From NCBI GenBank assembly GCA_035705495.1, contig DASSWB010000099.1, positions 1 through 9,177 of the forward strand: a stretch of 9,177 nt of DNA, given 5' to 3'. This document shows positions 1 to 5,843 of this stretch, in pieces. A program made the position numbers and the translations under genes. How positions within the stretch are numbered: position 1 is the first letter of the stretch; each line of letters begins with the position of its first letter. Source of the stretch: DASSWB01 sp035705495. Lineage in GTDB: Bacteria > Bacteroidota > Bacteroidia > Flavobacteriales > Flavobacteriaceae. The notes beneath the pieces were generated by a model. That model did no database searches and had not been told where the DNA came from. It saw nothing but the letters and a program-made list of their open reading frames with translations.

Positions 1-21
1 GACAAAGGAGGAATCTCTTAG

Positions 22-50
22 AGAGTCTCTGCTTCAAACGCAGAGATTCT
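22..50. repeat. Hairpin of repeat copy 1
   Basis: Bases 22-32 pair with 40-50: an 11-bp stem with one G-T wobble, closing a 7-base loop TTCAAAC. A competing fold pairs GAATCTCT (11-18) with AGAGATTC (42-49), so the transcript could switch between two stems. No T-run follows, so it is not an obvious intrinsic terminator. Confidence 0.75.
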
Positions 51-229
51 TCATTAACTTGGAATTTGGAGTTTTTTGAGATTGGAATTTGGTTTGTCAT
101 TCCGACGAAGGAGGAATCTCTTGAGGAGTTTCTGCTTAAAACCTGACAGCTTCTTTCATTGATTTGGAATTTGGATTTTTTCGAGATTGGAATTAGACCT
201 GTCATTCCGACGAAGGAGGAATCTCTTAG

Positions 230-258
230 AGAGTCTCTGCTTCAAACGCAGAGATTCT
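230..258. repeat. Hairpin of repeat copy 3
   Basis: This is the same 11-bp stem and 7-base loop as in copy 1, shifted by 208 bases and identical in sequence. The matching place in copy 2 has changed (TTGAGGAGTTTCTGC onward) and no longer forms the long stem. Two of the three units therefore keep the structure. Confidence 0.72.
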
Positions 259-325
259 TCATTAACTTGGAATTAGGGATTTGGAATTTGGAATTTGAGA
301 TTTAAAATTTCCGGTAGATTCATAG

Positions 326-448
326 ATTCTTCACGCCGCTATCGACAAACTTTTTATACCTGAAGTTTTTGATTTTCTGAAAGCCAAAAAAATCAATTGT
401 GCTATCTTTGAAGCTGTAAAAAAATATTATGAGTCAGGAGATAAGTAA
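326..448 (+). pseudogene. Coding-like remnant upstream of purM (possible truncated gene end)
   Basis: One plus-strand frame reads without a stop from 326 to the TAA at 446-448, just after an in-frame TAG at 323-325. The 40-codon product looks protein-like. It includes AAIDKLFIPEVFDF and CAIFEAVKKYYESGDK, with many G-initial codons as in real genes. It has no ATG start, abuts the repeat array, and overlaps the purM start by 20 bases in another frame. It could be the 3' end of an older gene displaced or truncated by the repeats, or a chance open frame in AT-rich DNA. I do not recognise the family. The purM -7 box lies within it, which is a reason for caution. Confidence 0.25.
403..410 (+). promoter_or_regulatory. 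-7 promoter box for purM
   Basis: TATCTTTG matches the Bacteroidota -7 consensus TAnnTTTG exactly and ends 18 bases before the purM ATG. The expected -33 TTG is not exact: TTCTG at 375-379 gives a 23-base spacing. Transcription would begin close to 415-418, giving a very short leader. Confidence 0.5.
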
Positions 449-1607
449 AAGGTACGCCCAACGTGGGGTTTCGGCTGGAAAAGAAGACGTTCACAATGCA
501 ATCAAAAAGGTGGACAAAGGGCTTTTTCCGAAGGCATTCTGTAAAATTGTACCCGATTATCTTACAAATGATGAAGATTATTGTTTGATCATGCACGCGG
601 ATGGCGCGGGAACAAAATCCTCTTTGGCCTATATGTATTGGAAAGAAACCGGCGATATTTCGGTTTGGAAAGGAATTGCCCAAGATGCACTCATCATGAA
701 TATTGACGATTTGCTGTGCGTTGGTGCAGTGGATAATATCATGCTTTCTTCTACAATCGGTCGGAACAAAAACTTAATTCCGGGAGAAGTGATCTCTGCA
801 ATTATCAATGGATCGGAAGAACTACTTTCGGATTTAAAAAACTTCGGAGTCAATATTCATTCAACGGGTGGAGAAACTGCTGATGTTGGTGATTTGGTGC
901 GGACAATCATTGTCGATTCTACCGTTACGGCACGAATGAAGCGTGAAAATGTCATTGACAATGCGAACATCAAACCCGGAAATGTGATTGTTGGTCTTTC
1001 TTCTTCAGGACAGGCGAGTTATGAAACCGAATACAACGGCGGAATGGGAAGTAATGGTCTGACTTCCGCGCGTCATGATGTCTTCAGAAATGAGTTGGCT
1101 ATAAAGTATCCTGAAAGTTTTGATAGTGAAATTCCGAAGGAACTGATTTATAGTGGTTCAAAAACTTTGACCGATGCTGTTGAAGGTTCTCCTTTAAATG
1201 CTGGAAAATTAGTGCTTTCTCCTACGCGAACGTATGCACCGATCATCAAAAAAATCCTTTCTCAATTTTCAAAAAATGAAATCAACGGAATGGTGCATTG
1301 CAGTGGTGGTGCGCAAACCAAGATTTTACATTTTGTTGAAAATCTTCACATCATAAAAGATAATCTTTTTGAGGTTCCGCCTTTGTTCAAATTAATTCAG
1401 CAGGAGAGTAAAACCGATTGGAAAGAAATGTACCAAGTTTTCAATATGGGACACCGAATGGAATTATATGTCGATGAAAATATTGCACAAGAAATCATCA
1501 ATATTTCCGAGTCTTTTAATGTTGATGCGAAAATTGTTGGTCGGGTAGAGGCTTCGGAAGGGAAAAAACTGACGATTCGAAGTGAGTTTGGGGAATTTTT
1601 ATATTAG
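429..1607 (+). CDS. purM: Phosphoribosylformylglycinamidine cyclo-ligase (AIR synthase), Bacteroidota-type
   Basis: This cytosolic enzyme of de novo purine synthesis closes formylglycinamidine ribonucleotide to aminoimidazole ribonucleotide using ATP. The 392-residue protein is longer than the ~345-residue E. coli PurM and matches the divergent Bacteroidota form, sometimes labelled AIR synthase-related. Visible motifs are HADGAGTKSS at 56-65 (family DGxGTK, substrate/ATP site), the N-domain segment DALIMNIDDLLCVGA at 86-100, GGETAD at 147-152, SNGLTSARHD at 208-217 and LSPTRTY at 263-269 opening the C-terminal AIRS_C domain. HCSGG at 290-294 and NMGHRMEL at 339-346 occupy the usual C-domain positions. 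The ATG at 429 follows a -7 box and begins with the expected MSQE...RYAQRGVSA. There is no Shine-Dalgarno, as is usual in this phylum. Its stop codon overlaps that of the convergent ABC ATPase gene. Confidence 0.95.
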   Translation: MSQEISKRYAQRGVSAGKEDVHNAIKKVDKGLFPKAFCKIVPDYLTNDEDYCLIMHADGAGTKSSLAYMYWKETGDISVWKGIAQDALIMNIDDLLCVGAVDNIMLSSTIGRNKNLIPGEVISAIINGSEELLSDLKNFGVNIHSTGGETADVGDLVRTIIVDSTVTARMKRENVIDNANIKPGNVIVGLSSSGQASYETEYNGGMGSNGLTSARHDVFRNELAIKYPESFDSEIPKELIYSGSKTLTDAVEGSPLNAGKLVLSPTRTYAPIIKKILSQFSKNEINGMVHCSGGAQTKILHFVENLHIIKDNLFEVPPLFKLIQQESKTDWKEMYQVFNMGHRMELYVDENIAQEIINISESFNVDAKIVGRVEASEGKKLTIRSEFGEFLY

Positions 1608-2263
1608 ATCGACCCCACGTTTAAATATTTATAATCTTCCAGTTGCTTCGGATTTTGTAATAGATGTGTACAGCCATTTTTTAATAAATATAAATCATCA
1701 GTTACATCGATAATATGGCGGTACATATGATCTGTTATTACGACTGCTTTCTGGTTTTTCTCTTCTCGCATTAAATCTTTTATCCGATCAATATAAACGG
1801 GTGTTATGTGAGAAAAAGGTTCATCCAATAATACAATTTCAGCTTTGCTTTTTAAAATTAAAAAAGTTTCTACGACTCGTCTTTCTCCTCCCGAAAGTTC
1901 ATCGATTTTATTGTTTTTATATTTTGAAAAAGTATCGAAGAGCGTGGTGAAATCATTCCAACCGACTTCAAACAATTGAAATATTCTGGAAAGCGTGAGT
2001 TGCTTTGGAAGAAAACTATCTTGTGATAGATATTTGATTTTTTCAGAAGTAAATAAAGGTTTAAGAAAAGGTTTTTTGTCGATTCGAATTAGTTTATTGG
2101 AAGGTGTCAAGCTTCCGAAGAAAATTTTCAAAAGACTACTTTTTCCGCTTCCGTTTGATCCGAGAATTCCTGTTATTTTTCCTGTTTCTGCTTTTAAATA
2201 GATTCCGTTCAGAATTTGTTTTTCAGCAAAGTAAAGTTCGACATTATCAATTTCAAAAATCAT
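1604..2263 (-). CDS. ABC transporter ATP-binding protein (stand-alone)
   Basis: A 219-residue nucleotide-binding domain that would hydrolyse ATP to drive a transporter or other machine at the inner face of the membrane. All core motifs are present: Walker A GSNGSGKS at 35-42, Q-loop Q81, signature LSGGE at 123-127, Walker B EIVLLDEP at 142-149 with the catalytic Glu at 148, and switch His179 in ITDH. The D-loop region reads FSHI instead of the common SALD. The domain is full length with no fused membrane segments. Its start overlaps the stop of the upstream membrane-protein gene (ATGA, 2260-2263), which implies translational coupling and a shared job. The 3' end overlaps the purM stop codon by 4 bases on the opposite strand, with no visible terminator. 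The substrate cannot be told from the sequence. The motifs suggest an active ATPase of exporter or lipoprotein-release type rather than an importer, but that is inference. Confidence 0.9.
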   Translation of the reverse strand: MIFEIDNVELYFAEKQILNGIYLKAETGKITGILGSNGSGKSSLLKIFFGSLTPSNKLIRIDKKPFLKPLFTSEKIKYLSQDSFLPKQLTLSRIFQLFEVGWNDFTTLFDTFSKYKNNKIDELSGGERRVVETFLILKSKAEIVLLDEPFSHITPVYIDRIKDLMREEKNQKAVVITDHMYRHIIDVTDDLYLLKNGCTHLLQNPKQLEDYKYLNVGSI

Positions 2264-2550
2264 AAAAACAGGTTTTTTAGAATATAAAAAATCAGCATTA
2301 TAGTAGAATCGAGCAGAAAACTATACAAAATCAATTGGGAAAGACTAATTCCAAAGTTGTGATGGAAAATCAAAGATGGTTTTAATTGAGGGCTTCGATA
2401 CAGAAAAAGCAATCCTACAAATAAAAATATTTTAGCTACAAAAGACTGGGCGAAAGAATTTCCCATAAAAAGAAAAGCAAAATCCAAGAACACAGATATG
2501 GGAAGAAAATTTTTATAGAACAGAAATATGAGATTCAATTTTTTCATCAT
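2260..2550 (-). CDS. Small hydrophobic membrane protein, partner of the ABC ATPase
   Basis: A 96-residue protein with no family I recognise. It is very hydrophobic, with likely membrane segments at about 7-29, 38-51 and 67-96. The last may be one long or two short helices and runs to the C-terminus. Charge is concentrated at the start (MMKK, K13) and in a short polar loop near 52-65 that contains RSPQLKP and two histidines (HH, 63-64). It is the first gene of a two-gene unit, and its TGA overlaps the ATG of the ABC ATPase gene, so the two are very probably made together. It is far smaller than a normal ABC permease (usually 5-6 helices per domain). Either several copies assemble, or the true permease lies elsewhere. 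ATG at 2548-2550 or the adjacent ATG at 2545-2547 could be used. Confidence 0.75.
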   Translation of the reverse strand: MMKKLNLIFLFYKNFLPISVFLDFAFLFMGNSFAQSFVAKIFLFVGLLFLYRSPQLKPSLIFHHNFGISLSQLILYSFLLDSTIMLIFYILKNLFL

Positions 2551-2557
2551 CTGGAAA

Positions 2558-2565
2558 CTAAGATA
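2558..2565 (-). promoter_or_regulatory. Probable -7 box for the membrane protein/ABC ATPase pair
   Basis: Read on the minus strand, TATCTTAG matches TAnnTTTG at all but one position and sits 7 bases upstream of the first ATG. A transcript from here would be leaderless or nearly so. No good -33 TTG is seen at 17-23 bases. The box is divergent from the prfA promoter in the same 145-base spacer. Confidence 0.35.
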
Positions 2566-2658
2566 CGGAAAGACTGATAAATTTTCAGTGTCGAAGAAAC
2601 GAACAAAATTTAATTTTGATACTCCTTTTTCACATATAAAAATTCAACCAAATTATTG

Positions 2659-2666
2659 TAAATTTG
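2659..2666 (+). promoter_or_regulatory. -7 promoter box for prfA
   Basis: TAAATTTG is an exact TAnnTTTG match, 29 bases before the prfA ATG. A consensus -33 TTG is not found at the preferred distance. It faces away from the membrane protein/ABC ATPase pair. Confidence 0.5.
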
Positions 2667-2695
2667 CAAACCTAAAAGCAGTGATGTAAATAAAT

Positions 2696-3772
2696 ATGAT
2701 TGAGAAGCTTAACATAGTAAAGCAGCGTTTTGATGAGGTGAATGATTTGATCATTCAACCAGATGTTATTTCTGATCAGAAGCGTTATGTGGAATTAAAC
2801 AAGGAATACAAAGATTTAAAGGCGCTTATGGATGAGCGTGAAAAATATATTGCGCTTAAAAATAACATTCAGGAAGCCGAAGAAGTAATTGCAGATGGCA
2901 GCGATCCCGAAATGACCGAAATGGCCAAGATGCAAATGGAAGAAGCGAAGAATGAACTTCCGAAGCTTGAAGAAAAGATCAGAATGATGCTGGTGCCAAA
3001 AGATCCTGAAGACGCGAAAAATGTGGTGATGGAAATCCGCGCTGGAACAGGTGGGGACGAAGCGAGTATTTTTGCCGGGGATTTGTACCGAATGTATTCA
3101 AAATATGTTGAAAGCAAAGGTTGGAACAAAAGTGTAGTCGATTTTAGTGAAGGAACCAACGGCGGATTCAAGGAAATCATTTTTGAGGTTTCTGGCGAGG
3201 ATGTTTACGGAACAATGAAATTTGAAGCTGGTGTACACCGTGTTCAACGTGTACCGCAAACGGAAACCCAAGGTCGTGTGCATACAAGTGCAGCAACCGT
3301 GATGGTACTTCCGGAAGCTGAAGAATTTGATGTTGAAATTGATCCGAAAGAGGTAAGAATAGATTATTTCTGTTCTTCTGGTCCTGGTGGACAATCGGTG
3401 AACACTACTTATTCGGCAGTACGATTAACGCATTTACCAACAGGTTTGGTGGCGCAATGTCAGGATCAGAAATCACAGCACAAAAACAAGGAAAAAGCAT
3501 TTCGTGTTTTACGTTCCAGATTGTATGAAATGGAATTGGCCAAAAAATTGGAAGCTGATGCTGCGAAAAGAAATTCGATGGTTTCCAGTGGAGACCGAAG
3601 TGCTAAAATCCGCACCTACAATTATTCTCAAGGACGCGTAACAGATCACAGGATCAATCTGACTTTGTACGATTTGTCGAACATCATCAATGGTGATATT
3701 CAGAAAATATTGGACGAATTGCAATTGGTGGAAAATACCGAGAAACTGAAAGAGAATTCTGATGTTTTTTAA
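2696..3772 (+). CDS. prfA: Peptide chain release factor 1
   Basis: This factor recognises UAA and UAG in the ribosomal A site and triggers release of the finished protein. It has 358 residues, the normal family length. The N-terminal coiled region spans about 1-100. The release domain contains EIRAGTGGDEAS at 113-124, the RF1 codon-recognition tripeptide in the PxT form (PQT, 187-189, within HRVQRVPQTETQGRVHTSA), and the catalytic SSGPGGQSVN at 227-236. Its GGQ (231-233) carries the glutamine normally methylated by PrmC. RSAKIRTYNYSQGRVTDHR at 301-319 is the conserved C-terminal signature of RF1. The PxT motif together with the full N-terminal domain separates it from RF2 (SPF motif) and from short rescue factors. 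Start at 2696 gives the typical MIEKL N-terminus. A strong hairpin follows 24 bases after the stop. Confidence 0.97.
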   Translation: MIEKLNIVKQRFDEVNDLIIQPDVISDQKRYVELNKEYKDLKALMDEREKYIALKNNIQEAEEVIADGSDPEMTEMAKMQMEEAKNELPKLEEKIRMMLVPKDPEDAKNVVMEIRAGTGGDEASIFAGDLYRMYSKYVESKGWNKSVVDFSEGTNGGFKEIIFEVSGEDVYGTMKFEAGVHRVQRVPQTETQGRVHTSAATVMVLPEAEEFDVEIDPKEVRIDYFCSSGPGGQSVNTTYSAVRLTHLPTGLVAQCQDQKSQHKNKEKAFRVLRSRLYEMELAKKLEADAAKRNSMVSSGDRSAKIRTYNYSQGRVTDHRINLTLYDLSNIINGDIQKILDELQLVENTEKLKENSDVF

Positions 3773-3796
3773 AACTGAAAAAATTCAATAATTCAT

Positions 3797-3831
3797 AAAA
3801 GCTCATTCTGATAAAGACAGAATGAGCTTTT
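3797..3831 (+). terminator. Rho-independent terminator after prfA / leader hairpin of pyrF
   Basis: Bases 3797-3810 pair perfectly with 3818-3831: a 14-bp stem including AAGCTCATTCTG, with 7-base loop ATAAAGA. It is followed by TTGATTTTAAAT. The A-run on the left arm gives T-runs on both strands. It ends 21 bases before the pyrF ATG, leaving no room for a separate promoter between them. Confidence 0.85.
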
Positions 3832-3852
3832 TGATTTTAAATAAAAGGAAGT

Positions 3853-4677
3853 ATGACCAACGACGAACTTATTCAGCAAATTAAAAGAAAGAAATCGTTT
3901 CTCTGTATCGGACTCGATACGGATTTAGACAAAATTCCGAAGCATTTATTGGAAAAGGAAGATCCGGTTTTTGAATTCAATAAAGCCATTATTGATGCAA
4001 CCCATCACTTAGCCGTGGCTTACAAACCAAATACAGCTTTTTACGAAGCCAATGGAATTGAAGGTTGGAAATCTTTAAAGAAAACCATCGATTATTTGAA
4101 CCAAAACCATCCCGAGATTTTCACAATCGCCGATGCAAAACGTGGTGATATCGGAAATACTTCCAGAATGTATGCGAAAGCTTTTTTCGAAGATCTGGCT
4201 TTTGATTCAGTGACTGTCGCGCCGTATATGGGCAAAGATTCGGTGGAACCTTTTTTAAATTTTGAAAACAAACATACAATTCTGCTGGCACTGACTTCCA
4301 ACGAAGGTGCGTTCGATTTTCAGACGAAAACCAATGATGGCAAAGAATTATATAAAAGCGTTTTGGAGACTTCAAAAACCTGGAAAAACGCACAGAACCT
4401 GATGTATGTGATTGGCGCAACAAAGGCGGAATACTTTTCTGAAATTAGAAAAATCGTACCCGATAATTTCCTTTTGGTTCCCGGAGTGGGTGCGCAAGGT
4501 GGTAATTTACAGGATGTCTGTAAATATGGACTGAACAAGAACGTCGGATTACTGATCAATTCTTCCCGCGGAATTATTTACGCTTCAAATACCGAGGATT
4601 TTGCAGAAGTAGCGGCGGTAAAAGCGGGGGAGATGCAGGGGGAAATGAAGGAATTGCTTCCTGAATATTACATATAG
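3853..4677 (+). CDS. pyrF: Orotidine 5'-phosphate decarboxylase (subfamily 2)
   Basis: This enzyme catalyses the final step of UMP synthesis, decarboxylating orotidine monophosphate in the cytosol. At 274 residues it belongs to the longer bacterial subfamily (~270) rather than the ~240-residue E. coli type. The barrel begins with FLCIGLDTDLDKIP at 16-29. The catalytic charge network is visible as K58 in AYKPN and D94, K96 and D99 in ADAKRGDIGNT. VAPYMGKDS at 122-130 follows. The phosphate-binding elements are VPGVGAQGG at 209-217 and SSRGI at 237-241, with R239 expected to contact phosphate. The ATG at 3853 is preceded by a purine-rich AAAAGGAAG (3843-3851), an unusually Shine-Dalgarno-like stretch here but very close to the ATG. 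It lies directly after the prfA hairpin and has no visible promoter of its own, so it may depend on read-through from prfA. Confidence 0.96.
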   Translation: MTNDELIQQIKRKKSFLCIGLDTDLDKIPKHLLEKEDPVFEFNKAIIDATHHLAVAYKPNTAFYEANGIEGWKSLKKTIDYLNQNHPEIFTIADAKRGDIGNTSRMYAKAFFEDLAFDSVTVAPYMGKDSVEPFLNFENKHTILLALTSNEGAFDFQTKTNDGKELYKSVLETSKTWKNAQNLMYVIGATKAEYFSEIRKIVPDNFLLVPGVGAQGGNLQDVCKYGLNKNVGLLINSSRGIIYASNTEDFAEVAAVKAGEMQGEMKELLPEYYI

Positions 4678-4683
4678 CATTAT

Positions 4684-4715
4684 TTTCATTTTTTTGCTCA
4701 TTCAAAAAAACGAAA
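4684..4715 (+). terminator. Weak AT-rich hairpin after pyrF
   Basis: TTTC-A-TTTTTTTG (4684-4696) can pair with CAAAAAAA-C-GAAA (4703-4715) around loop CTCATT, with one A-C mismatch. It starts 7 bases after the pyrF stop, where a terminator is expected. The stem is nearly all A-T and the 3' side is A-rich, so termination of the plus strand would be poor. Confidence 0.3.
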
Positions 4716-4742
4716 CAAAAAAAGGATGCAATTTTAAGGTGT

Positions 4743-4766
4743 TTATTTCGCAACGAGGCGAAATAA
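4743..4766. repeat. Perfect 9-bp inverted repeat in spacer
   Basis: TTATTTCGC (4743-4751) and GCGAAATAA (4758-4766) are exact inverted copies around the 6-base gap AACGAG. No T-run follows on either strand, so an intrinsic terminator is unlikely. A protein-binding site or an RNA hairpin are the options. Confidence 0.55.
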
Positions 4767-4772
4767 CCGCAC

Positions 4773-4782
4773 AATGTACATT
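4773..4782. repeat. 10-base perfect palindrome
   Basis: AATGTACATT reads the same on both strands and lies 7 bases after the 9-bp inverted repeat. It resembles a short operator half-site pair but could be chance in AT-rich DNA. Confidence 0.3.
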
Positions 4783-4931
4783 CCTTGATTTTTGACAAAT
4801 TGGAACAATTTTATTTACCATAATGATTTCTACTAAAACCTTGGTAGATGTGCTACACTAAAAAATTGAAGATTACATTTCATAACAAAGAATTCTAATT
4901 GTTTTAGCTTTAAAAATTCAATAAAGTTCCA

Positions 4932-4965
4932 TTGAAAGTGTTTCAAACCTTCCTCCATATCTTTA
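4932..4965 (+). promoter_or_regulatory. Promoter of the metal receptor gene (TTG-N23-TATCTTTA)
   Basis: The -33 TTG at 4932-4934 and the -7 box TATCTTTA at 4958-4965 (7 of 8 to TAnnTTTG) are 23 bases apart, inside the 17-23 range known for Flavobacterium. Transcription should start near 4972. This rules out the upstream TTG as a start codon and makes the ATG at 4968 doubtful, favouring the ATG at 4989. Confidence 0.55.
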
Positions 4966-4988
4966 AAATGAAACCAACATTTTTATCA

Positions 4989-5780
4989 ATGAAATCACAC
5001 AAAGATCAACTCAACCGCTTTTTTGAACTTGAAAAAGTACCTCAACGGATTGTTTCTTTGGTTCCTAGTCAGACGGAATTGTTGGTGGATTTGGGATTAC
5101 GGGACAAAATTGTGGGAGTCACAAAATTTTGTGTGCATCCTCATGACCTTCAGAAAGAAAAAATGGTGGTTGGAGGAACAAAAACGGTTCATTTTGATAA
5201 AATAAAAAAGCTGAACCCAGATATTGTTCTTTGCAACAAGGAAGAAAACACAAAAGAAATGGTTTTGGAATTGGAGAAAATTGCTCCGGTTCATGTTTCG
5301 GATGTGAAGAATATTGATGATACTTTTGATTTAATTCAGCAGTACGGAAAAATTTTTCAAGTCGAAAAAAATGCTTCGAAACTCATTGAAAAAATAAAAA
5401 CTGCTTTTTCTGATTTTGAAAAATTCATTCAGCAGAAAGAATCAAAAAGTGTGGCTTATTTCATTTGGAAAGATCCGTGGATGCTCGCTGGAAAAAATAC
5501 GTTTATCAATTATTTGCTTCGAATGAATCGGTTTGAGAATGTTTTTTCAAATTTGGAAAATAGATATCCCGAAGTAAACTTATCTGAGATTGCTGAAAAA
5601 AATCCGCAGTTGATATTACTTTCCTCCGAACCTTTTCCGTTTAAAGAAAAGCATGTCATTGAACTTCAATCAAAATTTCCAGATTCTGAAGTGAAAACAG
5701 TGGATGGGGAATTTTTTAGCTGGTATGGCTCCCGACTTCTAAAAGCCTTTGACTATTTTAAAACACTTCACACAAATTAG
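4989..5780 (+). CDS. Helical-backbone metal receptor (BtuF/FepB-like substrate-binding fold)
   Basis: A 263-residue protein of the class III periplasmic-binding fold used for vitamin B12, haem and siderophore uptake. The N-lobe has RIVSLVPSQTELLVDLGL (20-37), KFCVHP (46-51), GGTKTV (62-67) and LNPDIVLCNKEENTKE (75-90). A long connecting helix follows near 110-150. The C-lobe has YFIWKDPWMLAGKNTFINYL (157-176), PEVNLSEIAEKNPQLILLSS (194-213) and the closing WYGSRLL (245-251). No signal peptide or lipoprotein cysteine is seen from any start, so the protein appears cytosolic or uses another route. The open frame extends upstream to a TTG at 4932, but that codon is the promoter's -33 element. ATG 4968 would fall only 3 bases after the -7 box, so ATG 4989 is chosen. 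No transporter genes adjoin it. The ligand is unknown; cobalamin is the family guess. Confidence 0.85.
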   Translation: MKSHKDQLNRFFELEKVPQRIVSLVPSQTELLVDLGLRDKIVGVTKFCVHPHDLQKEKMVVGGTKTVHFDKIKKLNPDIVLCNKEENTKEMVLELEKIAPVHVSDVKNIDDTFDLIQQYGKIFQVEKNASKLIEKIKTAFSDFEKFIQQKESKSVAYFIWKDPWMLAGKNTFINYLLRMNRFENVFSNLENRYPEVNLSEIAEKNPQLILLSSEPFPFKEKHVIELQSKFPDSEVKTVDGEFFSWYGSRLLKAFDYFKTLHTN

Positions 5781-5789
5781 TGAAAATAA

Positions 5790-5823
5790 AAAGTCGCCAG
5801 AGGAATGAACCTCCAGCGACTTT
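5790..5823 (-). terminator. Hairpin terminator between convergent genes
   Basis: AAAGTCGC (5790-5797) pairs with GCGACTTT (5816-5823). An inner GAGG/CCTC stem (5800-5803 with 5810-5813) follows a 2x2 internal loop and closes on AATGAA. On the minus strand it is followed by TTTATTTTCA after the stem's own Ts, a good U-run, so it best serves the beta-helix gene. On the plus strand only TTT follows, but it may also stop the metal receptor transcript. Confidence 0.8.
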
Positions 5824-5843
5824 CCACATCATTGATAATGCGT

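Larger units (their letters stand above)
1..300. repeat. Tandem array of a ~104-bp intergenic repeat (three copies, first one cut by window edge)
   Basis: Three copies of one unit sit head to tail. Bases 1-66 match 209-274 with a single mismatch (position 4), and bases 95-122 are identical to 200-227. The unit has a conserved head (TGTCATTCCGACGAAGGAGG and the following AATCTC), a hairpin, and a tail of TTGGAATTTGGA plus a T-run and GAGATTGGAATT. Offsets between copies are 103-105 bases. Copy 2 diverges from copies 1 and 3 after its head (123-163), which removes the hairpin arm. The tail motif decays into loose TTGGAATT copies up to base 300. Similar GTCATTCCGACGAAGGAGGAA elements are, from memory, common dispersed repeats between genes in flavobacterial genomes. 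No open frame of note lies inside. Because base 1 falls inside a unit, further copies may lie upstream. Confidence 0.88.
4678..4988. other. Gene-free spacer between pyrF and the metal receptor gene
   Basis: About 310 bases of AT-rich DNA with no credible gene. It holds, in order, an AT-rich hairpin just after pyrF, a GC-richer perfect hairpin, a 10-base palindrome, and a promoter near its right end. I see no tRNA fold and no recognisable riboswitch. No cobalamin-type box was noticed, although the next gene is BtuF-like. Confidence 0.7.

Noticed and set aside
1..300. CRISPR-like regular repeats
   Set aside because: Repeats recur at ~104 bases, but the intervening sequence is itself repeated (the TTGGAATTTGGA tail and the hairpin). 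There are no unique spacers of constant size and no cas genes.
2869..3394. Antisense frames of about 100 codons within prfA
   Set aside because: They are serine/phenylalanine-rich translations typical of the complement of a highly conserved gene, with no domain signal.
4574..4798. Minus-strand 74-codon frame with paired cysteines (CTLCG)
   Set aside because: Nearly half lies antisense to the 3' end of pyrF and yields proline/leucine-rich sequence expected from the complement. The rest crosses the hairpins in the spacer.
4678..4931. Possible tRNA or cobalamin riboswitch in the spacer
   Set aside because: No cloverleaf arms or T-loop consensus, and no conserved B12-box core, could be found by eye on either strand.
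4932..4988. N-terminal extension of the metal receptor from a TTG start
   Set aside because: The TTG and the following bases form a good -33/-7 promoter pair. The extra 19 residues are not part of the recognisable family start and do not make a signal peptide.
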